In this document: piece after piece, positions 9,312 through 18,663 of the stretch | Numbering within the stretch: the first letter of the stretch is position 1 | Layout of the letters: every line of letters starts with the position of its first letter | NCBI GenBank assembly: GCA_002368805.1 | Contig: DFFH01000139.1 | Span: 10,753 to 74,752 of the forward strand | From: Mageeibacillus sp. UBA3781 | GTDB taxonomy: Bacteria; Bacillota; Clostridia; Saccharofermentanales; Saccharofermentanaceae | Length of the DNA stretch: 64,000 nt | Reading direction: 5' to 3' | Notes under the pieces: generated by a model | Database searches by the model: none | What the model was told of the DNA's origin: nothing | The model's input: the letters and a program-made list of their open reading frames with translations, nothing else | Position numbers and translations under genes: made by a program

Positions 9312-9767
9312 ATGGCATCGGATAAAGAAGTAATTGCATTATTGCAGGAATTCAGCAGTATCCATCCCTTGGAATTTCTTCAGAAGATCGACGTGCAGTC
9401 AATGGGGATCAGTAATGTTCTTTGTTTTCTCATGTGTGCCGACCATGAAGTTTCTGCGGGTGAAATCAGTGAATATATGAATGTCAGCACGGCCCGTGTC
9501 GCTGTACTTCTGAAAAAGATGTCTGATAAAGGATTGATCGAAAAGCAAACCGATCCTTCCGATGCACGTCGTGTCTTAGTTGCTATTACTGATTCCGGAA
9601 AAGCACTTTTCCAGGAACAGCAGCGTGAGATCCTTCTTTATTCCGGTGCTGTTGTGGATCACTTCGGAGTGGATAAGATACAGGAGTTTATCGGTATCTG
9701 CCGGCAGATCCGCGATATCATCGATAAAGTGGAGAAGCAGGAACTCGAAAACAAGAAAAATAAATAA
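9312..9767 (+). CDS. MarR-family transcriptional regulator
   Basis: 151 aa. A winged-helix dimer is predicted from the helix-rich N-terminus, the recognition region ISEYMNVSTARVAVLLKKMSDKGLIEK (read in parts, about residues 50-77), and the wing DPSDARRVLVAITDSG (about 80-95). The acidic/basic C-terminus forms the dimer helix. It is encoded 47 bp before a large ABC exporter, the usual place for a local repressor that senses the exported compound or a related stress. A palindrome sits in its own promoter. Confidence 0.9.
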   Translation: MASDKEVIALLQEFSSIHPLEFLQKIDVQSMGISNVLCFLMCADHEVSAGEISEYMNVSTARVAVLLKKMSDKGLIEKQTDPSDARRVLVAITDSGKALFQEQQREILLYSGAVVDHFGVDKIQEFIGICRQIRDIIDKVEKQELENKKNK

Positions 9768-9814
9768 TCTTCAATGCATAATATCAATCTAAAGGAAACG
9801 GAGACAGAAGAAAG

Positions 9815-12800
9815 ATGCTAGAACTAAAAGACATTGTGAAGATCTATCCGGCAGGCGGCAATCCTGTGGAAGCATTAAAAGGTGTTAGCCTCGGCTTCCG
9901 TAACAGTGAATTTGTTTCGATCCTTGGCCAGTCCGGATGCGGTAAGACGACTATGCTGAACATTATCGGCGGTCTCGACCAGTACACCTCCGGTGATCTG
10001 ATCATCAACGGAAGATCGACCAAAGACTACAAAGACAGAGACTGGGACACATACCGAAACCATACGATCGGTTTTGTATTTCAGACCTACAACCTGATCC
10101 CGCATCAGAATGTTCTCGCGAATGTCGAGATCGCACTTTCTCTTTCCGGTGTCAGCAAGAAAGAACGCCGTGAACGTGCAACAGAAGCTTTGAAAAAAGT
10201 CGGTCTCGGAGATCAGCTGAAAAAGAAGCCGTCCGAGATGTCCGGCGGTCAGATGCAGCGTGTTGCCATCGCGCGTGCTCTTGTCAATAATCCGGATATT
10301 ATTCTCGCCGACGAGCCGACAGGTGCTCTTGATACTGAGACCAGTGTTCAGGTCATGGATATCCTCAAAGAGATCTCCAAAGATAAGCTCGTTATCATGG
10401 TTACCCATAACCCGGAACTTGCCGAAAAGTATTCCACACGTATCGTAAGAATGCTTGACGGTAAGATCACCGGCGATACTGCTCCTTTCACAGAAGAAGA
10501 GAAAAAGGAAGCAGAGAAGATCGCAGCTGATGTTGCCGCGATGGATAAAAAAGCGAAGAAAGAAGCTTCCAAGAATGAGAAGAAACCTTCCATGTCTTTC
10601 TTTACTTCTTTCTCCCTCTCCCTTAAGAACCTCTTCACAAAGAAGGGAAGAACGATCCTTACATCTTTTGCAGGATCGATCGGTATTATCGGTATCGCCC
10701 TGATCTACTCGGTATCCCAGGGTACGCATAACTTTATTAATGACGTTCAGGAAGACACGATCTCCGCATATCCTCTGGAGATCCAGGCACAGACTGTTGA
10801 TCTCAGTACACTTCTGAATGCTTTTGCCGGTAACGAAGAGCAGAAGACTGTCCATGGAAAAGATGCTGTTTATCAGAAGTATAAGATCTATGACATGATG
10901 AACTCCCTGATCGCTGTTGAGACACAGGAGAATGACCTTTCTTCCTTCAAGAAGTATATCGAGGATGAAAGAAGCAAGAGCGACAGCAAGCTGTCCAATG
11001 CGCTTTCCGGAGTCCAGTATTCCTACGATCTGAATCTTGCGATCTATACGAAGAATATCGAAGGCAAGATCATCCACTCCGATACAAATGACCTTATGTC
11101 GGCACTCCTTGGAGAATATACCAAGACGATGTTTAATATCGACATGAGTGCTATGAATACGCAGAACAGCCAGTCCTCCCAGCTGATGGGAAGCTCCATG
11201 ACGCTCTGGAGCGAACTCCTTCCGGGCAAGAACGGTGAAGCGACCAATCCTGTAACACATAAGCAGTACGATGTCGTATATGGACGCTGGCCGGAAAAAT
11301 ACGACGAGATCGTTCTTTTCCTTGACGAAAATAACGAGCTGAATGACTACACACTGTATGCTCTTGGTCTGAAGACAGAAGAAGAGATCACCACCATGAT
11401 GAAGGCGGCAATGAATAAGAAACCTCTCGAGTTTACTGACAAGCACTGGTCTTATGAAGAGATCTGCAATCTGGAATTCCGTTCCGTTCTGCCTTCCAAC
11501 TGCTGGAACTATGATCCAACCACTGGTCTTTATATCGATATGAGACAGTCTGATCAGGGCCTAAAGTACCTATACGACAATGGCATGACACTTAAGGTCG
11601 TCGGTATTGTCCGTCCGAATGAAGATGCTGTATCCACAAGTCATCACGGTACGATCGGTTATACCCACATGCTTACCGAATACATCATCAAAGAAAGCCA
11701 GAATTCGGAAGCAATCGCAGCTCAGCTCAAAAACCAGAAGATCGATGTAACATCCGGTCTTCCGTTCAAAGAAGAAAATGCAGCTGTTTCCGAGACTGAA
11801 AAGGCGGAATACTTCAGAAAGTATGTATCCGAGCTCGATGATCAGGGCAAAGCGGATATGTATATCAAAGTTATGAGCGTTCCTACCGAGAAGCAGATTC
11901 AGGACTATGTGGATCTTGCACTCTCCCAGCTCGACCGTCCGACAATGGAAGCCATGATGCTGAAGCAGATGACTGAGGAAATGGGCATGGATGAGGCAAC
12001 CGTTAAGGGTTACATGGCGCAGATGTCTGATGACGATATGAAGCAGGCTTTTGCAAAGGGCATCCGTGAGAAGTTCTTAAGCGAATATGCTGCTCAGATC
12101 GAGAAAGACCTGAAGACCAAGACACCTGCTGAACTTGCCGCAGCACTTGACCAGAATATGGGCAACTTCGATGATGCTGCCTGCGCTGTTTTCTATGACA
12201 GCATCCTTGAGTTCTCGGCTTTCACTTATGACTATAACCTCATCCGCCTTGGATGTCTGGATCTGGACACTCCGTCTTCGATCCGCCTCTATGCGAACTC
12301 TTTCGAGAACAAAGATACGATCGTTGACTGCATCGACGAATACAACCAGAATGTTCCGGAACTTCAGAAACTGAAGTACACCGACTACATCGGCATCCTG
12401 ATGTCTTCCGTAACCACGATCATCGATGCGATCACCTACGTTCTTATCGCTTTCGTAGCAGTATCCCTCGTTGTTTCCTCGATCATGATCGGTGTCATCA
12501 CCCTCATCTCTGTTCAGGAAAGAACGAAAGAGATCGGTATCCTCCGTTCTCTGGGTGCTTCGAAGAAGAATGTATCCCGTATGTTTAACGCAGAGACGAT
12601 CATCATCGGCTTCACGTCCGGTCTTCTGGGTGTACTGATCACGTACCTGTTACTGATCCCGATCAATATCATCGTGCACTCCCTGACCGGTCTTAACAAC
12701 CTCACCGGTGTACTGCCGATCCCGACCGCTCTGATCCTGATCCTGATCAGTATGCTCCTTACCCTGATCGCAGGTATCATCCCGTCCCGCTCCGCAGCGA

Positions 12801-12835
12801 AGAAGGATCCGGTTGTTGCTCTCCGCACAGAGTAA
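9815..12835 (+). CDS. Fused ABC transporter: ATPase plus FtsX/MacB-type permease
   Basis: 1006 aa. Residues 1-225 are a LolD/MacB-type ATPase with Walker [12 protein letters not shown], signature [15 protein letters not shown] and Walker [16 protein letters not shown] Lys/Glu/Ala-rich linker (about 225-270) leads to the first membrane helix near 285-305. A very long extracytoplasmic region of about 540 residues follows. Three C-terminal helices carry the FtsX signature around [21 protein letters not shown]. This architecture fits mechanotransmission-type exporters of peptides or antibiotics rather than importers. The substrate is unknown. It is controlled with the MarR regulator and ended by a clear terminator. 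Confidence 0.92.
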   Translation: MLELKDIVKIYPAGGNPVEALKGVSLGFRNSEFVSILGQSGCGKTTMLNIIGGLDQYTSGDLIINGRSTKDYKDRDWDTYRNHTIGFVFQTYNLIPHQNVLANVEIALSLSGVSKKERRERATEALKKVGLGDQLKKKPSEMSGGQMQRVAIARALVNNPDIILADEPTGALDTETSVQVMDILKEISKDKLVIMVTHNPELAEKYSTRIVRMLDGKITGDTAPFTEEEKKEAEKIAADVAAMDKKAKKEASKNEKKPSMSFFTSFSLSLKNLFTKKGRTILTSFAGSIGIIGIALIYSVSQGTHNFINDVQEDTISAYPLEIQAQTVDLSTLLNAFAGNEEQKTVHGKDAVYQKYKIYDMMNSLIAVETQENDLSSFKKYIEDERSKSDSKLSNALSGVQYSYDLNLAIYTKNIEGKIIHSDTNDLMSALLGEYTKTMFNIDMSAMNTQNSQSSQLMGSSMTLWSELLPGKNGEATNPVTHKQYDVVYGRWPEKYDEIVLFLDENNELNDYTLYALGLKTEEEITTMMKAAMNKKPLEFTDKHWSYEEICNLEFRSVLPSNCWNYDPTTGLYIDMRQSDQGLKYLYDNGMTLKVVGIVRPNEDAVSTSHHGTIGYTHMLTEYIIKESQNSEAIAAQLKNQKIDVTSGLPFKEENAAVSETEKAEYFRKYVSELDDQGKADMYIKVMSVPTEKQIQDYVDLALSQLDRPTMEAMMLKQMTEEMGMDEATVKGYMAQMSDDDMKQAFAKGIREKFLSEYAAQIEKDLKTKTPAELAAALDQNMGNFDDAACAVFYDSILEFSAFTYDYNLIRLGCLDLDTPSSIRLYANSFENKDTIVDCIDEYNQNVPELQKLKYTDYIGILMSSVTTIIDAITYVLIAFVAVSLVVSSIMIGVITLISVQERTKEIGILRSLGASKKNVSRMFNAETIIIGFTSGLLGVLITYLLLIPINIIVHSLTGLNNLTGVLPIPTALILILISMLLTLIAGIIPSRSAAKKDPVVALRTE

Positions 12836-12859
12836 TAGTCAGTATAAGAAACTTATCAG

Positions 12860-12893
12860 AAAAAGCTCTCCGATTCGTACGGGGAGCTTTTTT
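12860..12893 (+). terminator. Rho-independent terminator after the ABC exporter
   Basis: AAAAAGCTCTCC pairs with GGGGAGCTTTTTT around a short loop, followed by a T-run. Confidence 0.85.
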
Positions 12894-12953
12894 CTTAACC
12901 TTCTAATTAAGGTATAATAGACACTGCTGAGTATAGATGAAAGAGGGTAGAAG

Positions 12954-14084
12954 ATGTCTAGAGTTTATCTGGATAATGCAGCAACAACGAAGATCCGGCC
13001 GGAAGCACTTGCTGCTATGAATGCCGCGTATAACGAGTATGCAAATCCATCTTCTGTCCACCATGAAGGACAGTCTGCCCGAAAAGCACTCGAAAACGCC
13101 CGTGAGAGCATTGCTTCTGTTTTGCACTGTGATCCTTCGGAAGTGTACTTTACGTCGGGTGGTACGGAAGCCGATAACTGGGCGGTCTCTTTTTCCGGAG
13201 ATGTGGGAGAAGGGAAGAGGCATATCATTACATCTTCCATCGAGCATCCGGCAGTTCTTTCTGCATGTAAGCGTAAAGAATCGGAAGGATTCCGTGTCAC
13301 ATATCTTCCGGTGGACAGATATGGATCCGTTTCCGCCGATGACCTGGAAAGAGCGATCTCAGATGATACGGCTCTCGTTTCTGTGATGATGGTAAATAAT
13401 GAGATCGGAACCATCGAACCGATCATTAAACTAAGTGAGATCGCGCATGCCCATGGAGCCGTCTTTCACACGGATGCGGTGCAGGCGGTCGGATCACTTC
13501 CGGTGGATTTTTCCGATCTTCATGTCGATCTTTTATCCTTTTCCTCGCATAAATTCTATGGACCTTATGGCGCTGGAGGCCTTCTTGTCCGAAAAGGCCT
13601 GAAGATTCCTTCTTTTCTCGTCGGAGGATCACAGGAATATGGGCATCGTGCGGGAACCGAGAACCTTCCGGGGATTATCGGAATGGCCGAAGCGCTTAGG
13701 CTTGATGCTTCCGAAATGGATGAACACATCGGCCAATTGCTGTCGTTAAAGAACCTTCTAATCGGGCTTCTAAGAGAATCCTGCCCGCAAGTTGTTTTCC
13801 ACGGAGATGCGGATATCTCGCATCCCGGTATCCTGAATCTGTATGTTCCGGGAATGGATGGTGAGAAGATGCTTCTGCTTCTTGATTACGAAGGATTTGC
13901 CATATCCGGCGGAGCTGCCTGTTCTTCCAAAGATCATGTTGTATCTCATGTTCTTTCCGCGATCGGTTCTTCGAAAGAAGAGGCGGGGAATTCCCTTCGT
14001 ATCAGTATCGGAAAATATAATGATGAGAGTGACATCCGGGCCTTCGTGTCGGCTTTTTCCACTCTTCTTAAGAAGAATTCATAA
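12954..14084 (+). CDS. Cysteine desulfurase, NifS/IscS-type (second copy)
   Basis: 376 aa. It carries VYLDNAATT, the PLP-stacking His98 in SIEHP, the PLP lysine in SSHKFYGP (Lys200) and the persulfide Cys323 in GGAACSS. It is only distantly similar to the copy at 1732-2871: the active-site Cys context differs (GGAACSS against SACSS). TATAAT at 12913-12918 suggests a promoter just upstream. It starts a short run with GH32 and DMT genes at 17-21 bp spacing, and no Fe-S scaffold gene is adjacent. Either a general IscS or a specialised thiolation role is possible. Confidence 0.92.
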   Translation: MSRVYLDNAATTKIRPEALAAMNAAYNEYANPSSVHHEGQSARKALENARESIASVLHCDPSEVYFTSGGTEADNWAVSFSGDVGEGKRHIITSSIEHPAVLSACKRKESEGFRVTYLPVDRYGSVSADDLERAISDDTALVSVMMVNNEIGTIEPIIKLSEIAHAHGAVFHTDAVQAVGSLPVDFSDLHVDLLSFSSHKFYGPYGAGGLLVRKGLKIPSFLVGGSQEYGHRAGTENLPGIIGMAEALRLDASEMDEHIGQLLSLKNLLIGLLRESCPQVVFHGDADISHPGILNLYVPGMDGEKMLLLLDYEGFAISGGAACSSKDHVVSHVLSAIGSSKEEAGNSLRISIGKYNDESDIRAFVSAFSTLLKKNS

Positions 14085-14101
14085 GAAAGAGGGAAGAAGA
14101 A

Positions 14102-15238
14102 ATGAGCAATCAGAAATTACGTCCGCAGATACATTTTACGCCGCAAAAAGGCTGGATGAACGATCCAAACGGTCTCGTATTCTATCAGGGAAAGTATCAT
14201 CTTTTCTATCAGCATGATCCGGATTCTCTTGTCTGGGATACGATGCACTGGGGACATGCCGTATCTTCCGACCTGATGTACTGGGAGCATCTTCCGATCG
14301 CACTTTATCCTGACGAACTGGGCGTTATTTATTCCGGAAGCTGCATCGTCGATACGGAAAACGTAACAGGCTTCGGATCTTCCGGTAATCCCGCGCTTGT
14401 CGCATATTACACTTCCCATGATATGGAGGCATCCAGGGAGTGCCAGTGTATGGCATGGAGTACCGACGGAATTTCTTTCCATAAATATGAAGGAAATCCG
14501 ATCTTGCCGGGAAAAGCACACACACCTTCAAGAGATCCGCAGGTCTTTCGGAATGCTGTTTCCGGTGGTTATTCCATGGTGCTTACAAGAGAAAGCTGTG
14601 TTGAGTTTTATCATTCGGAGAATCTGATCCGATGGGAGAAGACCGGCGAGTTCCGTCTTCCTGAGTATGCGCTTTCCGGCATGATCGAGTGTCCGTGTAT
14701 TTTCAAAGCCGATGTTCAAGGAGGTCATCCCGATTTTGATCCGCCGTATGTTCTTATGCTGAGCATGGATATCCCGGAATCCGAGTTTTCCAAGATTCCT
14801 TCTGAATGTCCTGCCCATGCCCGTTTGATGCAGTACTTCGTCGGATCTTTTGACGGGAACACATTTCATGTTTTCCCTGATCAAGATGAAGTCCTTCTGG
14901 TGGACTATGGTCCCGATTTTTATGCCGGATCAGTCTTTTCCGATGTAAAAGACACGATCCTGATGGCATGGCTGGGTGACTTTTCTTCAGGGTCCAGGAA
15001 TACACCGACGGAGACCGAAGGCTTCCGTGGGATCCAGTGTTTCCCGCGAAAACTGACACTGGTTCATACCGGGGACGGGTACCGTCTGCATCACGAGTTT
15101 TACTTTCCGGGAAGCAAGGTTTTTCCGGAAGGTGTGATATTTCGAACTGAAGATAAAGACGTTATACTCAAGGACAATTGCGTCATAGAGAGCATCCGCC
15201 GTGACGGCTTGATCGCAAAAACATCTTTTGCTCAATAA
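14102..15238 (+). CDS. Glycoside hydrolase family 32 (beta-fructosidase / sucrose-6-phosphate hydrolase type), short form
   Basis: 378 aa. It hydrolyses terminal beta-fructosides such as sucrose, sucrose-6-phosphate or fructans. The three family 32 acids are visible: nucleophile Asp21 in WMNDPNG, Asp145 in SRDPQ, and acid/base Glu196 in IECPC. No signal peptide is present, so it is cytosolic. Family members usually run to about 450-500 aa with a C-terminal beta-sandwich. Here little follows the five-bladed propeller, so that module is reduced or absent. No PTS or sugar ABC transporter is next to it, so the substrate route is unclear. Confidence 0.9.
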   Translation: MSNQKLRPQIHFTPQKGWMNDPNGLVFYQGKYHLFYQHDPDSLVWDTMHWGHAVSSDLMYWEHLPIALYPDELGVIYSGSCIVDTENVTGFGSSGNPALVAYYTSHDMEASRECQCMAWSTDGISFHKYEGNPILPGKAHTPSRDPQVFRNAVSGGYSMVLTRESCVEFYHSENLIRWEKTGEFRLPEYALSGMIECPCIFKADVQGGHPDFDPPYVLMLSMDIPESEFSKIPSECPAHARLMQYFVGSFDGNTFHVFPDQDEVLLVDYGPDFYAGSVFSDVKDTILMAWLGDFSSGSRNTPTETEGFRGIQCFPRKLTLVHTGDGYRLHHEFYFPGSKVFPEGVIFRTEDKDVILKDNCVIESIRRDGLIAKTSFAQ

Positions 15239-15259
15239 GAAATAACGAGGTCAACTGAT

Positions 15260-16156
15260 ATGCAGAAAAAAGCCTTAGGAAGCAAATTTTTCATCCTGCT
15301 TGCAGGCATCCTGTGGGGATGTATGGGCCTTTTTGTACGGCCGCTGAATGACCGCGGGCTCTCCTCATGGGATATCGTTTTTCTTCGGGCAATATTGACG
15401 ACGATCTTCATGGGGGGATTCATTTTCATAAAAGGCAGAAACCAATTCAAGATCAAATTGAAGGATATCTGGTGTTTCCTCGGGACTGGGCTTCTAAGCA
15501 TCGTTTTCTTTAATCTCTGCTATTTTAAGGAGATCACGATCACGTCGCTCTCTGTAGCAGCGATCCTCCTTTATACGGCGCCTGCTTTCGTCATGGTTAT
15601 CTCCGCTTTCTGCTTTAAGGAAAAACTAACGAAGATCAAGCTGGCAGCACTATTTATTTCTTTTATCGGCCTTGCATTTGTTACTGGAGTTATCGGAGGA
15701 TCGGAGACGATTACGGCAAAAGCACTGTTCATCGGTCTTGGCGCGGGACTCGGGTATGCGCTGTATTCGATCTTCAGCAGATATGCGCTTGAAAGAGGCT
15801 ATTCATCTACGACGATCAGTTTTTATACGTTTCTGTTTGCAAGCATGGGGACAGTGCTTTTCGCAAACCCGGCAAAGGTCTGGGATGTCTCTACCGGATC
15901 TTTAAAACTGATCATACTGTCTGTGGCCTTCGTGCTTGTATCCACTGTCATTCCGTATCTTGTTTATACGCAGGGATTGAAAAAAGTAGAGAACGGGCAG
16001 GCTTCGATCATTGCCTCTGTCGAACCTGTCATAGCAACGTTAAACGGCATAATCTGGTTCCATGAGAAAATGAGCTGGAGTATCGCGGTCGGAGTGATCC
16101 TTGTTCTTTCCGGAATCGTGCTTACTAATCTTCACCCAAAGAATGATCAATCATAA
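15260..16156 (+). CDS. DMT-superfamily transporter (EamA repeats)
   Basis: 298 aa with about ten hydrophobic helices in two EamA-type halves. The first begins at FFILLAGILWGCMGLFVRPL and the second at LFIGLGAGLGYALYSIFSRYA. GQASIIASVEPVIATLNG near the end matches the conserved helix of these metabolite exporters. It lies 21 bp after the GH32 gene and is probably co-transcribed, but substrate cannot be read from sequence; amino-acid or sugar-type metabolite efflux are both known in the family. Confidence 0.88.
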   Translation: MQKKALGSKFFILLAGILWGCMGLFVRPLNDRGLSSWDIVFLRAILTTIFMGGFIFIKGRNQFKIKLKDIWCFLGTGLLSIVFFNLCYFKEITITSLSVAAILLYTAPAFVMVISAFCFKEKLTKIKLAALFISFIGLAFVTGVIGGSETITAKALFIGLGAGLGYALYSIFSRYALERGYSSTTISFYTFLFASMGTVLFANPAKVWDVSTGSLKLIILSVAFVLVSTVIPYLVYTQGLKKVENGQASIIASVEPVIATLNGIIWFHEKMSWSIAVGVILVLSGIVLTNLHPKNDQS

Positions 16157-16219
16157 TAGGATGCAACATATTCTTTCTGTTTCTCGTCATATAGTAAACG
16201 GGAACAGGAGAGTAGTTGA

Positions 16220-16825
16220 ATGAATATTCGGAAAATGAGTGCTTTTATAGCATCTGTCATCATGGCATCATCCTTTTGCGGGTGTAAAAAGAAAGTTAAA
16301 TCCACAGGAAGAATGCAGTTGTCGCAAGCTTTATCAGCAGAGAAGGCTTCTGAAGAAACAGACGATGCAACAATTGACGGTGAACAGCCTCTTACTGATC
16401 CGGATCGGATTCTCTTCACATATGAATACAGAAATAATGCCTGGGGATATCAGTACTCGGTGTATGTCATCTTAGGCGATGGCCGATGCTACTATCATTC
16501 GTTAAAAGCAGGTGATTTCACGGTTCCGGAGTTTAGTAAAGAAGATATAGATTCCGTTATCGATCTGTCATCTGATATGATTTCATTCTACTATGATCAG
16601 GATTTTATCAACGAACTCTATAAAAGGGCCTGTGATTTTGACCCTAATGCTCCTAAAACCGAGATCAATCACGCATATGATGCCGGGCAGTCAGCTTTAT
16701 ACTACTGGGATGAGAATATGAATAAGGTGATGCTGCTTAATGATGGTGACACGAAAACTACTTTCGATGATCCGAATTACGATATGATATATAATCTTTG
16801 GTCAAACCGCTACGCACATATGTAA
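16220..16825 (+). CDS. Predicted lipoprotein, unknown function
   Basis: 201 aa. The N-terminus has two basic residues, a hydrophobic stretch and SSFCGC at about 18-23, a plausible though imperfect lipobox (position -3 is Ser rather than Leu). The mature part is acidic near the start and rich in Tyr, Asp and Asn; I see no known domain. It starts 63 bp after the DMT gene with CAGGAGAG upstream. No terminator is visible on either side, so its transcription unit is uncertain. Confidence 0.65.
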   Translation: MNIRKMSAFIASVIMASSFCGCKKKVKSTGRMQLSQALSAEKASEETDDATIDGEQPLTDPDRILFTYEYRNNAWGYQYSVYVILGDGRCYYHSLKAGDFTVPEFSKEDIDSVIDLSSDMISFYYDQDFINELYKRACDFDPNAPKTEINHAYDAGQSALYYWDENMNKVMLLNDGDTKTTFDDPNYDMIYNLWSNRYAHM

Positions 16826-16898
16826 GCTTTGTTTTGTTGCGCAAATACATAGTTGTAGTATAATTTCTTTCGGAAAAACTACATAGGATGGTTGTTTT

Positions 16899-17576
16899 AT
16901 GAGCAATAACACGCAGAATAAGCCGAAGAAGGAAAGAAAACTGACCGAGGCTGAGATCAAGCGAAAAGCGAACTTTAAGGCCAAAGAGGCAGCCCTGCTC
17001 GAAAAGGGGTATAAGAGAAAAGATCTGACGATCTCGATTGCAAAAGCGAACTTCGTCGGCGTTCTTCTTACCATTCCATTCATAGCGGCGATCCTTGCCG
17101 GGTATTATCTATATAACGGGCATTTTGGAGTTCTTACGCTCCTTAAGGATGATTCGCCGACGTATTTTATCTATCTGGCGGTCATTTTTGTGTCTTTCAT
17201 TCCTCTTGCGGTAATCCATGAATTGATTCACGGCTTTGTCTGGTCCAGGGGAACAGAGAACGGGCTGAAGGATATACAGTACGGTTTTATCAAAGAACAA
17301 CTGACACCTTACTGCGCCTGCCTCTGTCCGCTGTCGAAAAAGATGTATATCATCGGCTCGATGATGCCGATGACGATCCTCGGGATCCTTCTGGGAATCG
17401 TATCGATCTTTACCGGACAGCTTTTGCTGCTTGTAATTTCACTTCTTCAGGTATCGGGAGGAGCCGGTGATATTCTTATCACATCGATGCTTCTGCGATA
17501 TAAGACAAAGGGGAAGGATGTCGTTCTTTTGGACCATCCGACCGACTGTGGTTTGGTAGCATTTGAAAAGGTCTGA
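16899..17576 (+). CDS. DUF3267-type putative zincin membrane peptidase
   Basis: 225 aa. After a charged N-terminus come hydrophobic segments at about residues 48-68 and 88-105. The metalloprotease motif HELIHG follows within LAVIHELIHGFVW (about 103-115), then two more helices near 150-190. This layout matches the DUF3267 family, integral membrane proteins with an HExxH zinc motif but without an established substrate. A TATAAT at 16858-16863 suggests a private promoter. Its stop codon is inside the terminator stem shared with the converging gene. Confidence 0.82.
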   Translation: MSNNTQNKPKKERKLTEAEIKRKANFKAKEAALLEKGYKRKDLTISIAKANFVGVLLTIPFIAAILAGYYLYNGHFGVLTLLKDDSPTYFIYLAVIFVSFIPLAVIHELIHGFVWSRGTENGLKDIQYGFIKEQLTPYCACLCPLSKKMYIIGSMMPMTILGILLGIVSIFTGQLLLLVISLLQVSGGAGDILITSMLLRYKTKGKDVVLLDHPTDCGLVAFEKV

Positions 17577-17591
17577 TTTTTCAGACCTTTT
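17566..17591. terminator. Bidirectional terminator shared by two converging genes
   Basis: AAAAGGTCTGA and TCAGACCTTTT form a perfect 11-bp stem with a TTTT loop, with T-runs readable on both strands. The TGA stops of both converging genes (17574-17576 plus, 17583-17581 minus) are part of the stem. Confidence 0.9.
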
Positions 17592-18558
17592 TTCTTATTT
17601 CTTTCAGAGCTTTTAGGAATCTTCTTCTTATAACAGCATCCACTTTATCGCCTAACTCCGGCATCATCTCAGGGAAAACCACTCCGCCGGCCATCATGGC
17701 ATGTCCGCCACCATCTCCGATTCCTTCGAGTGCCAGATGGACGAGATCTCCGGCTTTCAGATCGGATATCTCCGATCTGATGGAGAACTTTAATCCGCCG
17801 TTTCTGTTTGCATATACTACGGAAATATCAATACAGTCGAGCGACATGATAAAGCTGGAAACCATAGCGATCAGGCGGTCAGGACAGTCGAAGGGGATAT
17901 GTACGAATCCTATGCCTTCCTTCGCATGGAGGTTTCTGATCGCAGCTCCATATGCACGAAGATCGTCGATCTCGAGTTCATTACTCTCCAGACGCAGAAT
18001 AAGGGCCTGGTCCGCCAGCGGATTGAGCTTGGAAAAAGCACTGATATCTTCCTCCTTTACTCCTCTTGTGAAGTTCTGCGTATCGACTTTTATCGCGTAG
18101 AGAAGAGCTGTTGCGACATCAGTCGGGATCTCGATATTGTTTTCTGTAAAATAATCCATAATGATCGTGGAACAAGAACCGACGATCCGGTGATCCTTAA
18201 ATGCATATTCATAATCGGATACCCAAGGGTGATGATCGATACATGCGATTTCGTGACCGATAAGATCAGAAAAATTCGTATTATTCTTCTGACCATCGAT
18301 ATTGATCACATAATCTTCTTCGCTGCCTTTATAGTCAACTGCATTGATCGTTTGGATATGGAGCTCTTCCGTCATCAGTTTTAAGGTGACCTTATCAAGG
18401 CTTCCGAAATAAATTATATCCGCTGAAATATTTCTTTGCTTGAGAAGATACTGAAGGCCAAAGGCCGCAGCCATCGCATCCGGATCCGGGTAATTATGCG
18501 TCTGGATGACTACTTTGTGGTTGCCGATAACATCGATTAGCATATCTAACTTCGTCAT
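17581..18558 (-). CDS. DHH/DHHA1 phosphoesterase, NrnA-like (nanoRNase / pAp phosphatase type)
   Basis: 325 aa. The start is placed at ATG 18558, preceded by GAGGGGG; an upstream in-frame ATG at 18594 lacks a site and lies within the promoter palindrome. The DHH domain shows THNYPDPDAMAAA (about residues 20-32), NIDGQ and DHHPW (about 108-112), which give the two-metal ligands. The C-terminus holds the DHHA1 pattern ending in GGGHAMMAGG. NrnA enzymes degrade short oligonucleotides and dephosphorylate pAp; some relatives use cyclic dinucleotide products. The exact substrate is not decided by sequence. Confidence 0.88.
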   Translation of the reverse strand: MTKLDMLIDVIGNHKVVIQTHNYPDPDAMAAAFGLQYLLKQRNISADIIYFGSLDKVTLKLMTEELHIQTINAVDYKGSEEDYVINIDGQKNNTNFSDLIGHEIACIDHHPWVSDYEYAFKDHRIVGSCSTIIMDYFTENNIEIPTDVATALLYAIKVDTQNFTRGVKEEDISAFSKLNPLADQALILRLESNELEIDDLRAYGAAIRNLHAKEGIGFVHIPFDCPDRLIAMVSSFIMSLDCIDISVVYANRNGGLKFSIRSEISDLKAGDLVHLALEGIGDGGGHAMMAGGVVFPEMMPELGDKVDAVIRRRFLKALKEIRKKV

Positions 18559-18591
18559 ACTATTATCCCCCTCGTATGAAATCCCCAATTG

Positions 18592-18624
18592 CATTATATC
18601 ATCCCGTCTCTACATGATATAATG
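18592..18624. promoter_or_regulatory. Palindromic divergent promoter with two extended -10 boxes
   Basis: CATTATATCAT (18592-18602) and ATGATATAATG (18614-18624) are perfect 11-bp inverted arms around an 11-bp spacer. Each arm reads TGA-TATAAT outward: plus strand toward the aldo/keto reductase, minus strand toward the DHH gene. No good -35 is present for either, fitting extended -10 promoters whose polymerase footprints would clash. Confidence 0.7.
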
Positions 18625-18663
18625 TTAAAAATAAAGAAATAGGCATTTTCTGGAGGTTTACAT

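Noticed and set aside
9875..11446. Long minus-strand open frame (523 codons) inside the ABC exporter gene
   Set aside because: Antisense shadow of the Walker and linker region; no plausible start site or motif.
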